From positions 867,485 to 931,484 of the forward strand of contig NZ_KQ034007.1 in assembly GCF_000970755.1 (NCBI RefSeq): 64,000 bases of DNA, given 5' to 3'. Positions 49,094 to 59,110 of the stretch are shown piece by piece. The notes under the pieces are model-generated. The model did not search any database and was not told where the DNA came from. It worked only from the letters and a program-made list of their open reading frames with translations. Position numbers and translations under genes: made by a program. Position 1 is the first letter of the stretch; every line of letters starts with the position of its first letter. The stretch is from Lactobacillus kimbladii. Lineage in GTDB: Bacteria; Bacillota; Bacilli; Lactobacillales; Lactobacillaceae.

Positions 49094-49300
49094 TTATTTA
49101 AGTTTAGAATACTTACTTTTGTCTTTATAAGAATAAGCCGTAATTGTGGGAATAATGGCTGCAAATAACAGACCAAAAATCAAACCGACAACAGCAGCTT
49201 CACTTAGATTAAAAACATGTTGGGTTAGTGGAGCGGCAATAAAACCTACAATTAACATGTAGACAACGCTCCAGCAAATAGTTACGATATAACGACCCAT
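49094..49300 (-). CDS. DUF2929-family small membrane protein
   Basis: A 68-residue protein with two predicted membrane helices (about 5-25 and 33-55) and a charged C-terminal tail. The start MGRYIVTICWSVVYMLIVGF and divergent placement beside dnaE fit the DUF2929 (YjzD-like) family. ATG 49300 is chosen because GAAGGAAA precedes it on the minus strand. Function unknown. Confidence 0.8.
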   Translation of the reverse strand: MGRYIVTICWSVVYMLIVGFIAAPLTQHVFNLSEAAVVGLIFGLLFAAIIPTITAYSYKDKSKYSKLK

Positions 49301-49372
49301 AGCGTTTCCTTCTTTCATACCATTGAATTTTAACAAATATTATGCACGTTTTCAATCCAAAAGACAGCTTTT

Positions 49373-49381
49373 TGGTATACT
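49373..49381 (+). promoter_or_regulatory. Extended -10 promoter for dnaE
   Basis: TG-G-TATACT is 26 bases before the dnaE ATG and directly upstream of its RBS. No clear -35. Confidence 0.6.
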
Positions 49382-49406
49382 TATTTATATGGAAGGTGAC
49401 CTGAAT

Positions 49407-52400
49407 ATGAAATTCGCTGCATTGCAAAACCTTAGCTCTTTTACGCTTTTAGACAGTCCAGTAAAAATTAAGGACTTACTGACTACTGCAAAAAAATTAG
49501 GTTATGGAGCTGTAGGTTTAACTGATATTAACGTAACCTATGGACTAGTTAATTTTTTTGAAGGTGCTCAAAAAGTTGGTATTAAGCCACTTTTAGGGAT
49601 GCAATTAAGATTAAACGGATTAATTGACAGTGCTCACCAATATGATCTAATAGCTTTAGCAAAGACTGATGAGGGTTACCGCAATATCTTGCGCTTATCA
49701 AGTAGGATTAACCTTTTGACAGACAATGGCAATAAGCAAAAAATTTTAACTATGGCAGATTTGACCAAAGATTTAAATGATTTGATATTTATTATACCGG
49801 CAAATTTGCACAGTGAGTTATTAAACTTGCAGATGCAGAATGAGTCCTTAGGAACAGATTTTTTGCGTCAGTTAGTTGGCTTAATTCCTGAATCTAGTTC
49901 CTTATATATCGGAGTCTATGGCAGTGAAAAGCAGGAAAATTATATTCAATATATCAAAGCTCTGTCAAAGCAGTTTGATTTACCATTAGTTAGCGTTGAA
50001 GATACTTGTTATTTAAAACCCCGTGATCAATTCTTGCGCAAAACTTTACAGGCAATTAAAAAAGGAGAAATATTACAAGATATCACAGATTTAGCTAAAC
50101 AATCTGGCTCACATTATTTGCCTGCTATTGAGGAATTGAGCGAACGCTACCATAAATTAAATTTAGATGAAGCTTTAGAAAACACCAAAAAAATAGCTTC
50201 TATGTGCAATGCAAAAATTGTATTTCAAACCCCAGTTTTGCCTAAATTTAAGCAGGATCAATATTCAACTTCTAAAGATTATCTGCAATTTTTGGCTCAA
50301 AAGGGTTTACAAAGACGCTTTGGTCAACATAAGATACCTGCTAATTATCAAAAACAGCTAAATTATGAGTTGCAAGTAATAGATCAAATGGGTTTTGATG
50401 ATTACTTTTTGATTGTTTGGGATGTTGTAAACTACTGTCATCGAGTGGGGATTACGATGGGTCCAGGCAGAGGTTCAGCTTGTGGCTCGTTAGTTTCGTA
50501 TTCTTTAAACATCACAGAGGTTGATCCGATTAAATATAACTTGCTATTTGAGCGTTTTTTAAATCCTGCCAGACACGAAATGCCAGATATTGATTTGGAT
50601 ATACCAGATAATCGTCGTGATGATGTCATAAAATATATGTTTAATAAATACGGCATGGATCATACTGCTCAGATTCTCACATTTGGGACTTTGGCAGCTA
50701 AGCAAGTTTTGCGTGATACTGGCAGAGTATTTGGTCTCCAAGAAATGCAATTAAGTGAATGGTCTAAAAGCGTACCTTTTGCAAAAGGCAAAATAAGTCT
50801 GGCTCAGGCTTATAAAGAATCCAAAAAAATGCAAATGCTGGTGAATGCAAATGACGTGAACAAGTTGCTTTATGAAACGGCAAGTGGATTAGAAGGCCTG
50901 CCACGCCACTATTCAATCCATGCTGCTGGTTTAGTTCTTAGCGATAATTCTATTGCCGCCATTGCCGGCTTGCAATCAGGACAATTGGGAATACCGATAA
51001 CTCAGCAAACCAAAAGATATGTTGAATCATTGGGATTGTTAAAGATAGATTTTTTAGGTTTGAGAAATTTAACTATTCTTGGTGATACGGAGAAAATGAT
51101 CCGCGAGCAAGGAAAAAAGATCGATGTTAATCAGATCCCCCTAGATGATCCGGCTACTTTAAGTATTTTTCAAAAAGGTGAGACAGAACTCGTCTTTCAA
51201 TTTGAATCAGGTGGAATTCGCAATGTTCTGCGTGAATTGCATCCAGATAATTTTGAAGATTTGGTAGCAGTCAATGCACTTTATCGTCCAGGTCCAATGC
51301 AGAATATCAAAACTTTTATTGCACGCAAGAAGGGCATACAGAAAGTCACATACCCTGATCCCAGCTTAAAACCAATTTTGTCTTCAACATATGGTGTTTT
51401 GGTTTACCAAGAACAAGTGATGCAGACTGCTCGTGTTATGGCTGGCTTTTCTTTAGGAGAAGCCGACATTTTACGCAGAGCAATGTCCAAAAAAGATCAA
51501 ACGGTTATTGAACAGGAAAAGTCTAAATTTATTACTGGAGCAGTAAAAAACGGGCGGACTGTTCAGGTTGCAACCCGGGTATACGACTACATTGAACAAT
51601 TTGCCAATTATGGTTTCAACAGGTCACATGCTGTTGCTTATACAATGATCGCCTTTTGGCTAGCATACTTACAGGTTCATTATCCTGCTGAATTTTATGC
51701 CGCTATGCTAAATTCAAATATTGGCAATCAAAATAAAGCTAATGAATATATAATGCGCGCACAAGAAGATGGCGTTAAAATTTTGCCACCTGATATTAAT
51801 AAAAGCAATTTGGGTTATCAGGTAATTGATGGACACATTTTAGTGGGTTTGCGTGCAATTAAAGGAATTAGAATAGATTTTCTTAAAGAAATAATAGCCA
51901 AGCGTCAAACTAAAACCTTTGATTCTCTTAGCAATTTTTTACGTCAAATTGATCCCAAATTTATTAAAGCCAACAGCATTACTAATGTGGTTGAATCTTT
52001 GATCAAATCGGGTTGCTTTGATCGACTTAACAAAAATCGTAACGAGTTATTACAAAATTGCTCTGAAATAATTGAAAACGTTAAATTAACTGGAGAAAAT
52101 CTTGCTTTATCAGAAGGGCTAGGTGGCGTTCCCATTAAGCCTGCTGAAGAACCTAGCAAACAAGAAATGGCTCTGATGGAAGAGAAAACTTTAGGTTTCT
52201 CTACTTTAACCTCCCCATTAATTACCGTCCAAAAATATGCCCAAAAGTTTAATGCTAAGCCGCTAAATGAATTTGAAATACATGATGGAGGAATAGCTGT
52301 TGGTAAACTGATGTCATTAAAACTAGTTAGGACCAAAAAGGGTCAAACAATGGCCTTTGGCAGTTTTGCTGATACCAACAGTAAGCAGGATATTGTAATT

Positions 52401-52547
52401 TTCCCTAATGTTTATGATAAAATTCAATCGAATTTAAAGGAAGGTAATATTTATCTATTAGGTGTTAAAGTTCAAAATGATCGTTTCGACTCTAGTAAAA
52501 AGCAGTATATTCTAACTAATTTAAAAGTTGTAAATTTAAAAGAGTAA
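49407..52547 (+). CDS. dnaE: DNA polymerase III alpha subunit DnaE
   Basis: A 1046-residue C-family polymerase. In Firmicutes DnaE extends RNA primers before handing over to PolC. It has an N-terminal PHP domain (about 1-230), the polymerase core with GPGRGSACGSLVSY and catalytic PDIDLD, helix-hairpin-helix region and an OB fold near the C-terminus (AVGKLMSLKLVRTKKGQTMAFGS). ATG 49407 follows GGAAGGTGA at ideal spacing; ATG 49389 is less likely. Confidence 0.96.
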   Translation: MKFAALQNLSSFTLLDSPVKIKDLLTTAKKLGYGAVGLTDINVTYGLVNFFEGAQKVGIKPLLGMQLRLNGLIDSAHQYDLIALAKTDEGYRNILRLSSRINLLTDNGNKQKILTMADLTKDLNDLIFIIPANLHSELLNLQMQNESLGTDFLRQLVGLIPESSSLYIGVYGSEKQENYIQYIKALSKQFDLPLVSVEDTCYLKPRDQFLRKTLQAIKKGEILQDITDLAKQSGSHYLPAIEELSERYHKLNLDEALENTKKIASMCNAKIVFQTPVLPKFKQDQYSTSKDYLQFLAQKGLQRRFGQHKIPANYQKQLNYELQVIDQMGFDDYFLIVWDVVNYCHRVGITMGPGRGSACGSLVSYSLNITEVDPIKYNLLFERFLNPARHEMPDIDLDIPDNRRDDVIKYMFNKYGMDHTAQILTFGTLAAKQVLRDTGRVFGLQEMQLSEWSKSVPFAKGKISLAQAYKESKKMQMLVNANDVNKLLYETASGLEGLPRHYSIHAAGLVLSDNSIAAIAGLQSGQLGIPITQQTKRYVESLGLLKIDFLGLRNLTILGDTEKMIREQGKKIDVNQIPLDDPATLSIFQKGETELVFQFESGGIRNVLRELHPDNFEDLVAVNALYRPGPMQNIKTFIARKKGIQKVTYPDPSLKPILSSTYGVLVYQEQVMQTARVMAGFSLGEADILRRAMSKKDQTVIEQEKSKFITGAVKNGRTVQVATRVYDYIEQFANYGFNRSHAVAYTMIAFWLAYLQVHYPAEFYAAMLNSNIGNQNKANEYIMRAQEDGVKILPPDINKSNLGYQVIDGHILVGLRAIKGIRIDFLKEIIAKRQTKTFDSLSNFLRQIDPKFIKANSITNVVESLIKSGCFDRLNKNRNELLQNCSEIIENVKLTGENLALSEGLGGVPIKPAEEPSKQEMALMEEKTLGFSTLTSPLITVQKYAQKFNAKPLNEFEIHDGGIAVGKLMSLKLVRTKKGQTMAFGSFADTNSKQDIVIFPNVYDKIQSNLKEGNIYLLGVKVQNDRFDSSKKQYILTNLKVVNLKE

Positions 52548-52576
52548 TTTTTGAGTAAGCGTAAACAAATAGTCGA

Positions 52577-52590
52577 TGTTAACGCTAACA
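52577..52590 (+). promoter_or_regulatory. Catabolite-responsive element (cre) upstream of pfkA
   Basis: TGTTAACGCTAACA matches the CcpA cre consensus TGWAANCGNTNWCA at all but one fixed position. It lies within a 16-base palindrome (52576-52591). It is about 80 bases upstream of the inferred pfkA transcription start, a position typical for activation rather than blocking. Confidence 0.75.
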
Positions 52591-52652
52591 TTGAAAAAGA
52601 CCGTCAAATCAAGAATTTTAATCATTTTTTGTGAGATTTTTTCATGAAAGAA

Positions 52653-52661
52653 TGTTAAAAT
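52653..52661 (+). promoter_or_regulatory. Extended -10 promoter of pfkA-pyk
   Basis: TG-T-TAAAAT lies 48 bases before the pfkA ATG; the best -35-like TTGTGA (52629-52634) is spaced too far (21 bases), suggesting dependence on an activator. Confidence 0.5.
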
Positions 52662-52708
52662 TTAGTGGATGTGAGAAATTACACAATAAATCTTGATGAG
52701 GTGAATTC

Positions 52709-53668
52709 ATGAAGCGAATTGGAATTTTAACGAGCGGTGGCGATGCTCCTGGCATGAATGCAGCTGTAAGGGCTGTTACAAAAACTGCTATTCATCACGG
52801 ACTTGGTGTTGTTGGTATTCGTTATGGTTATGCTGGGCTTGTAGCGGGTGACTTTGTTACCTTGACTGCTGAAAATGTTGACCATATGATTAGCGCTGGT
52901 GGTACTTTTCTTTACAGTGCCCGCTACCCTGAGTTTGCGCAAAAAGAAGTGCAAGAAAAGGGAGTGGAACAGTTAAAAAAGCACGACATTGATACTGTAA
53001 TTGTTATCGGTGGTGATGGTTCTTATCATGGTGCGCTGGCTTTAACTCGTTTGGGGATTAACTCAATTGGTTTGCCAGGAACCATTGATAATGATATTCC
53101 TTATACTGAATATACTATTGGACTTGATACTGCCTGCAATACGGCTATGCAAGCTATCGACAGAATTCGTGATACTGCCAGCAGTCATCACCGCGTTTTT
53201 GTTGTTAATGTTATGGGACGTAATTGTGGCGATATTGCTATGCGTGTAGGTTTAGCAAGTGGTGCTGATGCAATTGTTGTTCCAGAAAGAAGTTATGACA
53301 TTAAAGCAATTGCTGAAAGATTAAAGCGCGGTTTTAAAGATGGCAAAGATAATGGTATTATCATATTAGCTGAAGGTGTCATGGATGCCGCTGATTTTAG
53401 AGCTGAACTCTTAAAATACGGCGAATTCGATTGCAGGGCGAATGTTATTGGTCATATGCAGCGTGGTGGTGCACCAACGGTTACTGATAGGATTAATGCT
53501 ACAAAGATGGGAAATTATGCGGTCAAGTTACTTCTTGATGGTAAAGGCGGTTTAGCTGTCGGCATGGAGAATGGAAAATTGGAAACCCATGATATTCTTG
53601 ATCTTTTTGATGAAAAACATGCCAGTGAAGAATCGTTAATTGATATAAATGAAGAAATGACTAAATAA
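52709..53668 (+). CDS. pfkA: 6-phosphofructokinase
   Basis: A 319-residue ATP-dependent glycolytic enzyme converting fructose-6-phosphate to the 1,6-bisphosphate. Motifs are GILTSGGDAPGMNAA, IGGDGSYHGA, LPGTIDNDI with the catalytic Asp, and VMGRNCGDIA. RBS GAGGTGA precedes the ATG. It forms an operon with pyk (29-base gap), conserved in lactobacilli and expected to be under CcpA control through the upstream cre. Confidence 0.98.
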   Translation: MKRIGILTSGGDAPGMNAAVRAVTKTAIHHGLGVVGIRYGYAGLVAGDFVTLTAENVDHMISAGGTFLYSARYPEFAQKEVQEKGVEQLKKHDIDTVIVIGGDGSYHGALALTRLGINSIGLPGTIDNDIPYTEYTIGLDTACNTAMQAIDRIRDTASSHHRVFVVNVMGRNCGDIAMRVGLASGADAIVVPERSYDIKAIAERLKRGFKDGKDNGIIILAEGVMDAADFRAELLKYGEFDCRANVIGHMQRGGAPTVTDRINATKMGNYAVKLLLDGKGGLAVGMENGKLETHDILDLFDEKHASEESLIDINEEMTK

Positions 53669-53697
53669 TTAGTCGATTTTGAGGAGAATTTTACATA

Positions 53698-55467
53698 ATG
53701 AAGAAAACTAAAATTGTTAGTACCTTAGGGCCAGCTTCAAATGATATTGAAACTATTACAGCTTTGGCTAAGTCAGGCGTAAATGTATTTCGTTTCAACT
53801 TTTCACATGGTGACCACGCTGAACATCTGTCACGGATGAAAATGGTTCGCCAAGTAGAAAAAGAAACTGGTTTAGTACTTGGTATAGCATTGGATACCAA
53901 AGGTGCTGAGATTAGAACCACTGATCAAGAAGGTGGCAAGTTTACCATTAATACAGGAGATCAAATTCGGGTTTCGATGGACGATTCTAAGCCTGGTAAC
54001 AAGGACATGATTCACGTTACCTACGAAGGTCTTTATGGTGATACTCACGTTGGTGGTCACGTTTTAATTGATGATGGTTTAGTTGACTTATTAATTAAAG
54101 AAAAAGATGAAGAAAAGAAAGAATTAGTTTGTGAAGCACAAAACACGGGTGTTATCGGTTCTAAAAAAGGTGTTAATGCACCTGGCGTTGAAATTCGCCT
54201 CCCAGGAATTACTGAAAAAGACACTGATGACATCAAATTTGGTTTAGCCCATGGCATTAACTTTATCTTTGCTTCATTTGCACGTAAGGCGCAAGACATT
54301 CTTGATATCCGTAAGCTTTGTGAAGATGCTGGCTGTGATTATGTTAAGATTTATCCTAAGATTGAATCACAAGAAGGTATTGATAATGCAGATGAAATCT
54401 TACAAGTTTCAGATGGCTTGATGGTTGCTCGTGGTGACATGGGTGTTGAAATTCCATTTATTGATGTGCCATTTGTTCAAAAAGATTTAATCAAGAGGGC
54501 AAACGCACTTGGTAAGCCAGTAATTACTGCTACGCAAATGCTTGACTCAATGCAAGAAAATCCTCGTCCAACTCGTGCTGAAGTTTCTGATGTTGCCAAT
54601 GCAGTTCTTGATGGTACTGATGCCACTATGCTTTCTGGTGAATCTGCTAATGGTTTGTACCCAGTTAAAGCTGTTTCTGCTATGGCTGAAATTGATGAAA
54701 GAACTGAACAAGAACTTCTTAAGCGTAATACTCTAGCTCTGCAAAGATTTGAAGAATACAAAGGTTCAAACGTTACTGAAGCTATTGGTGAATCTGTTGT
54801 GCGGACAGCCCAAGAATTAGGCGTTAAGACTATTATTACGGCTACTAATTCTGGCTATACTGCTAGAATGATTTCCAAGTATCGTCCGAACGCAAACATC
54901 TTGGCTTTAACTTTTGATGAGAAGATCCAACACTCACTTGGTATTTCTTGGGGTGTTCAGCCTTTGCTGACTGATAAACCAGCTTCTACTGATGATATGT
55001 TTGATCTAGCAGCAAAAGTTGCTAAAGAACACGGTTACGTTAAAGATGGTGATCTTGTCATTATCGTTGCTGGTGTACCCGTTGGCGACTCAGGCACAAC
55101 CAACTTGATGAAGTTGCAGATTATCGGTAGCAAGTTAGCTCAAGGTCTGGGCGTTGGTAATGGTTCTGTTGTCGGTAAAACAGTTGTTGTTAATAGTGCT
55201 GAAGAAGCTATTAGCAAAATTAAAGAAGGAGATATCATGGTCGCAAAAACTACTGATCCTGATTACATGCCTGCAATTAAGAAGGCTTCAGGTTTAGTTG
55301 TTGAAGCATCTGGTTTGACTTCACACGCAGCTGTTGTTGGTTTATCATTAGGAATTCCGGTTGTAGTTGGAGTTACTGATGCAACAGAAAAGATTGGCAG
55401 TGGTATTACTATTACTGTTGACGCTCGTCGTGGTGCAATCTATCAAGGCGAAGTTTCAAACCTTTAA
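53698..55467 (+). CDS. pyk: Pyruvate kinase with C-terminal PEP-utiliser domain
   Basis: A 589-residue glycolytic enzyme making pyruvate and ATP from PEP. The core has KIVSTLGPAS, the active-site IYPKIESQEG, MVARGDMGVE and TATQMLDSM. From about residue 480 an extra PEP-utilising mobile-type domain is fused (DIMVAKTTDPDYMPAIKKASGLVVEASGLTSHAAVVG), as in bacilli and lactobacilli. RBS GAGGAG precedes ATG. A terminator follows. Confidence 0.98.
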   Translation: MKKTKIVSTLGPASNDIETITALAKSGVNVFRFNFSHGDHAEHLSRMKMVRQVEKETGLVLGIALDTKGAEIRTTDQEGGKFTINTGDQIRVSMDDSKPGNKDMIHVTYEGLYGDTHVGGHVLIDDGLVDLLIKEKDEEKKELVCEAQNTGVIGSKKGVNAPGVEIRLPGITEKDTDDIKFGLAHGINFIFASFARKAQDILDIRKLCEDAGCDYVKIYPKIESQEGIDNADEILQVSDGLMVARGDMGVEIPFIDVPFVQKDLIKRANALGKPVITATQMLDSMQENPRPTRAEVSDVANAVLDGTDATMLSGESANGLYPVKAVSAMAEIDERTEQELLKRNTLALQRFEEYKGSNVTEAIGESVVRTAQELGVKTIITATNSGYTARMISKYRPNANILALTFDEKIQHSLGISWGVQPLLTDKPASTDDMFDLAAKVAKEHGYVKDGDLVIIVAGVPVGDSGTTNLMKLQIIGSKLAQGLGVGNGSVVGKTVVVNSAEEAISKIKEGDIMVAKTTDPDYMPAIKKASGLVVEASGLTSHAAVVGLSLGIPVVVGVTDATEKIGSGITITVDARRGAIYQGEVSNL

Positions 55468-55482
55468 TTAAAATTACGAGTT

Positions 55483-55515
55483 AAAATAGCCAGTGCTTGT
55501 TACTGGCTATTTTTG
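55483..55515 (+). terminator. Terminator after pyk
   Basis: Perfect 12-base stem 55483-55494/55502-55513, seven-base loop, T run. Confidence 0.93.
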
Positions 55516-55555
55516 TATGATTTAAATTTTAGGAAAAATCAGTAGCAAATTTAGA

Positions 55556-55593
55556 TTGACTAATGTCAATTTATTCCTTTAAAATGATATACT
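55556..55593 (+). promoter_or_regulatory. cvfB promoter with upstream inverted repeat
   Basis: Extended -10 TG-A-TATACT at 55585-55593. Upstream, TTGAC-TAAT-GTCAA (55556-55569) is a five-base inverted repeat in the -35 region, possibly an operator or chance. Confidence 0.5.
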
Positions 55594-55630
55594 TGTTATC
55601 AGATCCCATTCTAGATGTAGGAGAAAAATC

Positions 55631-56518
55631 ATGCTTGGCACAATTGCAACTGGAAAAATAATAGACCAAAACGAAGATTCTTTTTTTGTTCAAATTGACG
55701 GAATTACGTATGAACTGAAAAGAAAAGAAATTACACAGGAAGAAAAGCCACAGCTTGGAGATCAAATCAAGGGATTTTTATACGATGATAAGCAGCACAA
55801 TCGTGAAATGACGCAATTCTTACCTTTTGCTCAACAAGATCAATATGGCTGGAGTAAAGTCACTGAGGTAAAATATAACTTGGGTGTTTTCGTAGATATT
55901 GGCTTGCCCGATAAAGACGTTGTAATTTCAATGGACGATTTACCCTACGACAAAGAACGCTGGCCTCAACCAGAAGATCAGCTTTTGGTTCACCTTGAAA
56001 CAGATGAGAAAAATCGTATTTGGGCAAAACTGGCAGATGAAAACATTTTTGAACAGTTAGCAGCTCATTTTCCTGACGATATGAAAAATAAAGATATTTT
56101 TGGAATCGTATATGCGTCTCGTGAAGTAGGGGCATTTGTAATCACCAAAGAATATTATTTAGGTTTTGTTCATCCATCACAAATGGCGCGTCCTTTACGT
56201 TTAGGCGAGCAATTCAAAGGCAGGGTTGTTGGTATTAGCCAATATGGTCGCTTAAATCTAAGTACTTTGCCACGAGCTTTCGAGGAAATTGACGATGATG
56301 CACAAATGATTTTAATGAGTTTGCGTAGGAAAAAAGATAAAACCTTACCTTTTTACGATAAATCTGACGCGCAGGATATTAAAAATTATTTTGGTATTTC
56401 TAAATCGGCTTTTAAACGAGCTTTAGGCCATTTGCTAAAAGCTAAATATATAGTGGAGGATAAGGCTGCTGGCTCTATCTCCCTGTTAAAGGATCCAGAA
56501 AATGCCGAAAAAGATTGA
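55631..56518 (+). CDS. cvfB: CvfB-family S1-domain RNA-binding protein
   Basis: A 295-residue protein with three S1-like domains and a C-terminal winged helix. It includes YNLGVFVDIGLPDKDVVISMDDLP and the terminal YDKSDAQDIKNYFGISKSAFKRALGHLLK. Homologues (YitL/CvfB) bind RNA and affect virulence-factor expression in Staphylococcus. It is encoded ahead of xerD and overlaps it by 17 bases. Its exact role in lactobacilli is unknown. Confidence 0.92.
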   Translation: MLGTIATGKIIDQNEDSFFVQIDGITYELKRKEITQEEKPQLGDQIKGFLYDDKQHNREMTQFLPFAQQDQYGWSKVTEVKYNLGVFVDIGLPDKDVVISMDDLPYDKERWPQPEDQLLVHLETDEKNRIWAKLADENIFEQLAAHFPDDMKNKDIFGIVYASREVGAFVITKEYYLGFVHPSQMARPLRLGEQFKGRVVGISQYGRLNLSTLPRAFEEIDDDAQMILMSLRRKKDKTLPFYDKSDAQDIKNYFGISKSAFKRALGHLLKAKYIVEDKAAGSISLLKDPENAEKD

Positions 56519-57410
56519 TTTATCAGAGCAAGTTGAAGATTATTTAAGATATAGTCAGGTTGAACGTGGCCTTAGTAATAATACGATAACAGCGTACAGG
56601 CAGGATTTAACTTCTTTCATTAGTTTTCTTCAACAGGAAAATTTTACTTCTTGGCCAACTCAAGCCCTTGACATTGATGCTTTTTTGGCAGAGCAGCGCG
56701 ATCAAAATAAAGCTACGAGCTCTATTAGTCGTTTAATAACCAGCTTGCGTAAATTCTATCAGTGGCTGGTAAGACAAAATATTCAAAAGCTCAATCCAAT
56801 GCTCGAAATAGATTCTCCTAAAAAGCGTCATACCTTACCCGTGGCCTTGACAATTAATGAAGTTAATAAATTACTCCAGCAGCCTGATACTAAAAAGAAG
56901 TTGGGCTTACGTGATAGAGCTTTACTTGAAACTCTGTATGCTACGGGAATAAGAGTGAGCGAATTAATTAATCTCAAATTTACCGATTTACATGAAGAAT
57001 TGAAATTGGTCAAAATTTTTGGCAAAGGATCAAAAGAACGTTTAATTCCTATTAGCGCAGTAGCTTTATCCTGGATTGACAGTTATAAGGAAAAGGTTCG
57101 TGATCCTTTAATATTAAAGATCGGCAGAAATAATGATTTTATTTTTCTGAACAGTCGCGGAGGTTCTCTAACCCGACAAGCAGTTTGGCAAATTATTAAG
57201 CATTACTGCAAGCTGGCTGGTATTCAAAAAAATGTTACTCCACATACTTTAAGACACACATTTGCAACACATTTACTGGAAAATGGGGCAGATTTACGTG
57301 TTGTTCAAGAAATTTTAGGGCATTCAGATATCAGTACGACACAAATTTATACCAATTTGTCGCAGAAACATATTCTACAAGTATACGAAAAAACGCATCC
57401 GCGGACATAA
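56502..57410 (+). CDS. xerD: Tyrosine recombinase XerD
   Basis: A 302-residue site-specific recombinase that resolves chromosome dimers at dif during division. All catalytic residues are present: R151, K175, H248, R251, H274 and Tyr283. The N-terminal SAM-like domain is complete (VEDYLRYSQVERGLSNNTITAYRQDL). XerD rather than XerC or XerS is inferred from similarity pattern and from the neighbouring scpAB genes. Start ATG 56502 overlaps cvfB. Confidence 0.93.
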   Translation: MPKKIDLSEQVEDYLRYSQVERGLSNNTITAYRQDLTSFISFLQQENFTSWPTQALDIDAFLAEQRDQNKATSSISRLITSLRKFYQWLVRQNIQKLNPMLEIDSPKKRHTLPVALTINEVNKLLQQPDTKKKLGLRDRALLETLYATGIRVSELINLKFTDLHEELKLVKIFGKGSKERLIPISAVALSWIDSYKEKVRDPLILKIGRNNDFIFLNSRGGSLTRQAVWQIIKHYCKLAGIQKNVTPHTLRHTFATHLLENGADLRVVQEILGHSDISTTQIYTNLSQKHILQVYEKTHPRT

Positions 57411-57419
57411 GGTGATTAA

Positions 57420-57782
57420 ATGCTAATTGAATGCAAAAATGATAAAGAAAAGGTAGCTATGGGATTACTATCTTATTTGCCTGATTTTAAAAATCTGGCT
57501 AATCTCAAAGATGAAATTCAATTAAATAAAAATAGTACCGAATTTTGCTTGTATCTCTATCGTTCCAAAGCTCCCAATTTTATCGGTGTCATAGGTACAC
57601 AGATAAGCAAACACTTTGTAATCATTCGTTACCTTTCTTTTGCTCCCGATTATCGTCAAGCTAAATACGAGGCCAGAGCAGTTCAAGAGTTGGCACAAAA
57701 CAGTCCCAGCAAAGTTATTACAGCTGTTCCTGAATATATCTATCTCATTAAGTATTTGAAAAAAGGTACTAAAAATGAGTGA
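57420..57782 (+). CDS. RibT-like GNAT-fold protein
   Basis: A 120-residue small protein. In Firmicutes the gene between xerD and scpA is often a RibT homologue, a GNAT-fold protein tied to riboflavin operons. The pattern VIIRYLSFAPDYRQAKYEARAVQEL is compatible with a GNAT strand and helix, but the acetyl-CoA motif is weak. No membrane segment is seen. It overlaps scpA by eight bases. The nearby FMN riboswitch and ribU fit a riboflavin theme. The assignment rests partly on gene order. Confidence 0.62.
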   Translation: MLIECKNDKEKVAMGLLSYLPDFKNLANLKDEIQLNKNSTEFCLYLYRSKAPNFIGVIGTQISKHFVIIRYLSFAPDYRQAKYEARAVQELAQNSPSKVITAVPEYIYLIKYLKKGTKNE

Positions 57783-58512
57783 TAATCTTACTCTTGAGTT
57801 GCCTAACTTTGAAGGACCCTTGGATTTGCTGTTACATTTAATAAAAGTGCAAAAGATTGATATTTATGATATTCCTATTGCTCAAATTACCAGCCAATAT
57901 CTAGCTTATTTACATCAAATGCAAAAGCTCAATTTAAAAATTGCCGGAGAATATTTTGTCATGTCGGCGATGCTTTTGCGAATCAAATCTCAATCTCTAC
58001 TTCCGCAAAATGATTTTACTGAAAATGATGATGAACAGGAAGATCCCAGGGATGAGTTAGTGCAGCAGCTTATTACTTATTCAGTTTTTAAAAAAGTATC
58101 AGCATACTTTAAAAAGCGCAATGAAGAAGTGCCAATCACTGCCGCTAAAGAGGAGAGCGTACCAGAAAGTAAAAAAATTCAGCCATTGCCAAAAGGACAG
58201 ATTACTTCAACAGAATTAGCTAATACTTTTGTTATTGTTTTACAAAGGATGAAAATTAGACAGCCTGATATTGTTTCAGTTGAAGTTAAAGAAACTTCTG
58301 TCAAAGAAATGAGTGACTTTTTGCAAAAAGAATTGCTGAGGCATAAGCAGATAAGCTTTTTCACCTGTTGTCAAAAAATGCAGAATTTATCTGATGTTAT
58401 TGGTCTGTTTTTGGCACTGCTTGAACTTTGTAAAAATCAAGAAATTCGGGTAAAACAAAAGAGGATATTTGGCGACCTGAACTTGGAAAGAGTTGGTAGT
58501 AATGATAAGTAA
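57775..58512 (+). CDS. scpA: Segregation and condensation protein A
   Basis: A 245-residue kleisin that bridges SMC heads in the condensin complex. The family start [33 protein letters not shown] is present. A middle acidic linker and the C-terminal winged helix ([22 protein letters not shown]) follow. It overlaps scpB. Confidence 0.95.
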   Translation: MSDNLTLELPNFEGPLDLLLHLIKVQKIDIYDIPIAQITSQYLAYLHQMQKLNLKIAGEYFVMSAMLLRIKSQSLLPQNDFTENDDEQEDPRDELVQQLITYSVFKKVSAYFKKRNEEVPITAAKEESVPESKKIQPLPKGQITSTELANTFVIVLQRMKIRQPDIVSVEVKETSVKEMSDFLQKELLRHKQISFFTCCQKMQNLSDVIGLFLALLELCKNQEIRVKQKRIFGDLNLERVGSNDK

Positions 58513-59110
58513 AATGGCGCAGTTAGAAGCGCTGTTATATGTTGTCGGTGATAATGGTATTGACAGCAGCAACTTATGCGAACTTTTGCAGATTGGTAAA
58601 CCTGCATTGCGTGAACTAAGTAAAAATTTACGAGAAAAACTACAAAAAAATCCTGATTCCGGACTACAAATCCAACATCTCAATGATATTTACAAACTGA
58701 CGACCAGGCCAGAGGCAAGTAAGGTAATTGAAAACTTTTTTCAAAAAGATTTGACTAAAAGCTTAAGTCAATCAGCACTAGAAATTTTATCTATTATTGC
58801 TTATCGCCAGCCTATCACTCGTGTAGAAATTGATGACATCAGAGGGGTTAATTCATCTGGAGCCTTACAAACGCTGATGTGGCGTGGACTGGTAAAAATT
58901 AATGGAAAAAAAGATGCTCCAGGTCATCCAAATTTGTACGTGACAAGTGAGTATTTTTTGCAATACTTCGGGTATCATAGTTTGGCTGATTTACCACTGA
59001 TAGAAGATTTTGAAGATGATAGCATTAATAGTGAAGGTGAAATAGATTTGTTTGCAGCTAAAGGTCAAGCTGATAAAAATATTGCAAAAACTCAAAAAGG
59101 AGCAAAATAA
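58502..59110 (+). CDS. scpB: Segregation and condensation protein B
   Basis: A 202-residue protein with two winged-helix domains, the kleisin-interacting partner of ScpA in the SMC complex. Diagnostic segments are [13 protein letters not shown] and [44 protein letters not shown] 58502 after GGAAAGAG is preferred; MAQ at 58514 is the next in-frame ATG. It overlaps scpA by 11 bases and rluB by one. Confidence 0.95.
   Translation: MISKMAQLEALLYVVGDNGIDSSNLCELLQIGKPALRELSKNLREKLQKNPDSGLQIQHLNDIYKLTTRPEASKVIENFFQKDLTKSLSQSALEILSIIAYRQPITRVEIDDIRGVNSSGALQTLMWRGLVKINGKKDAPGHPNLYVTSEYFLQYFGYHSLADLPLIEDFEDDSINSEGEIDLFAAKGQADKNIAKTQKGAK

Noticed and set aside
51944-52336. 130-codon minus-strand frame opposite dnaE
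   Set aside because: Entirely inside dnaE, no RBS or promoter, composition of an antisense shadow.
56502-57410. XerD as a mobile-element integrase
   Set aside because: No attachment repeats, excisionase or phage genes nearby; sequence and neighbours scpA-scpB fit the housekeeping recombinase.
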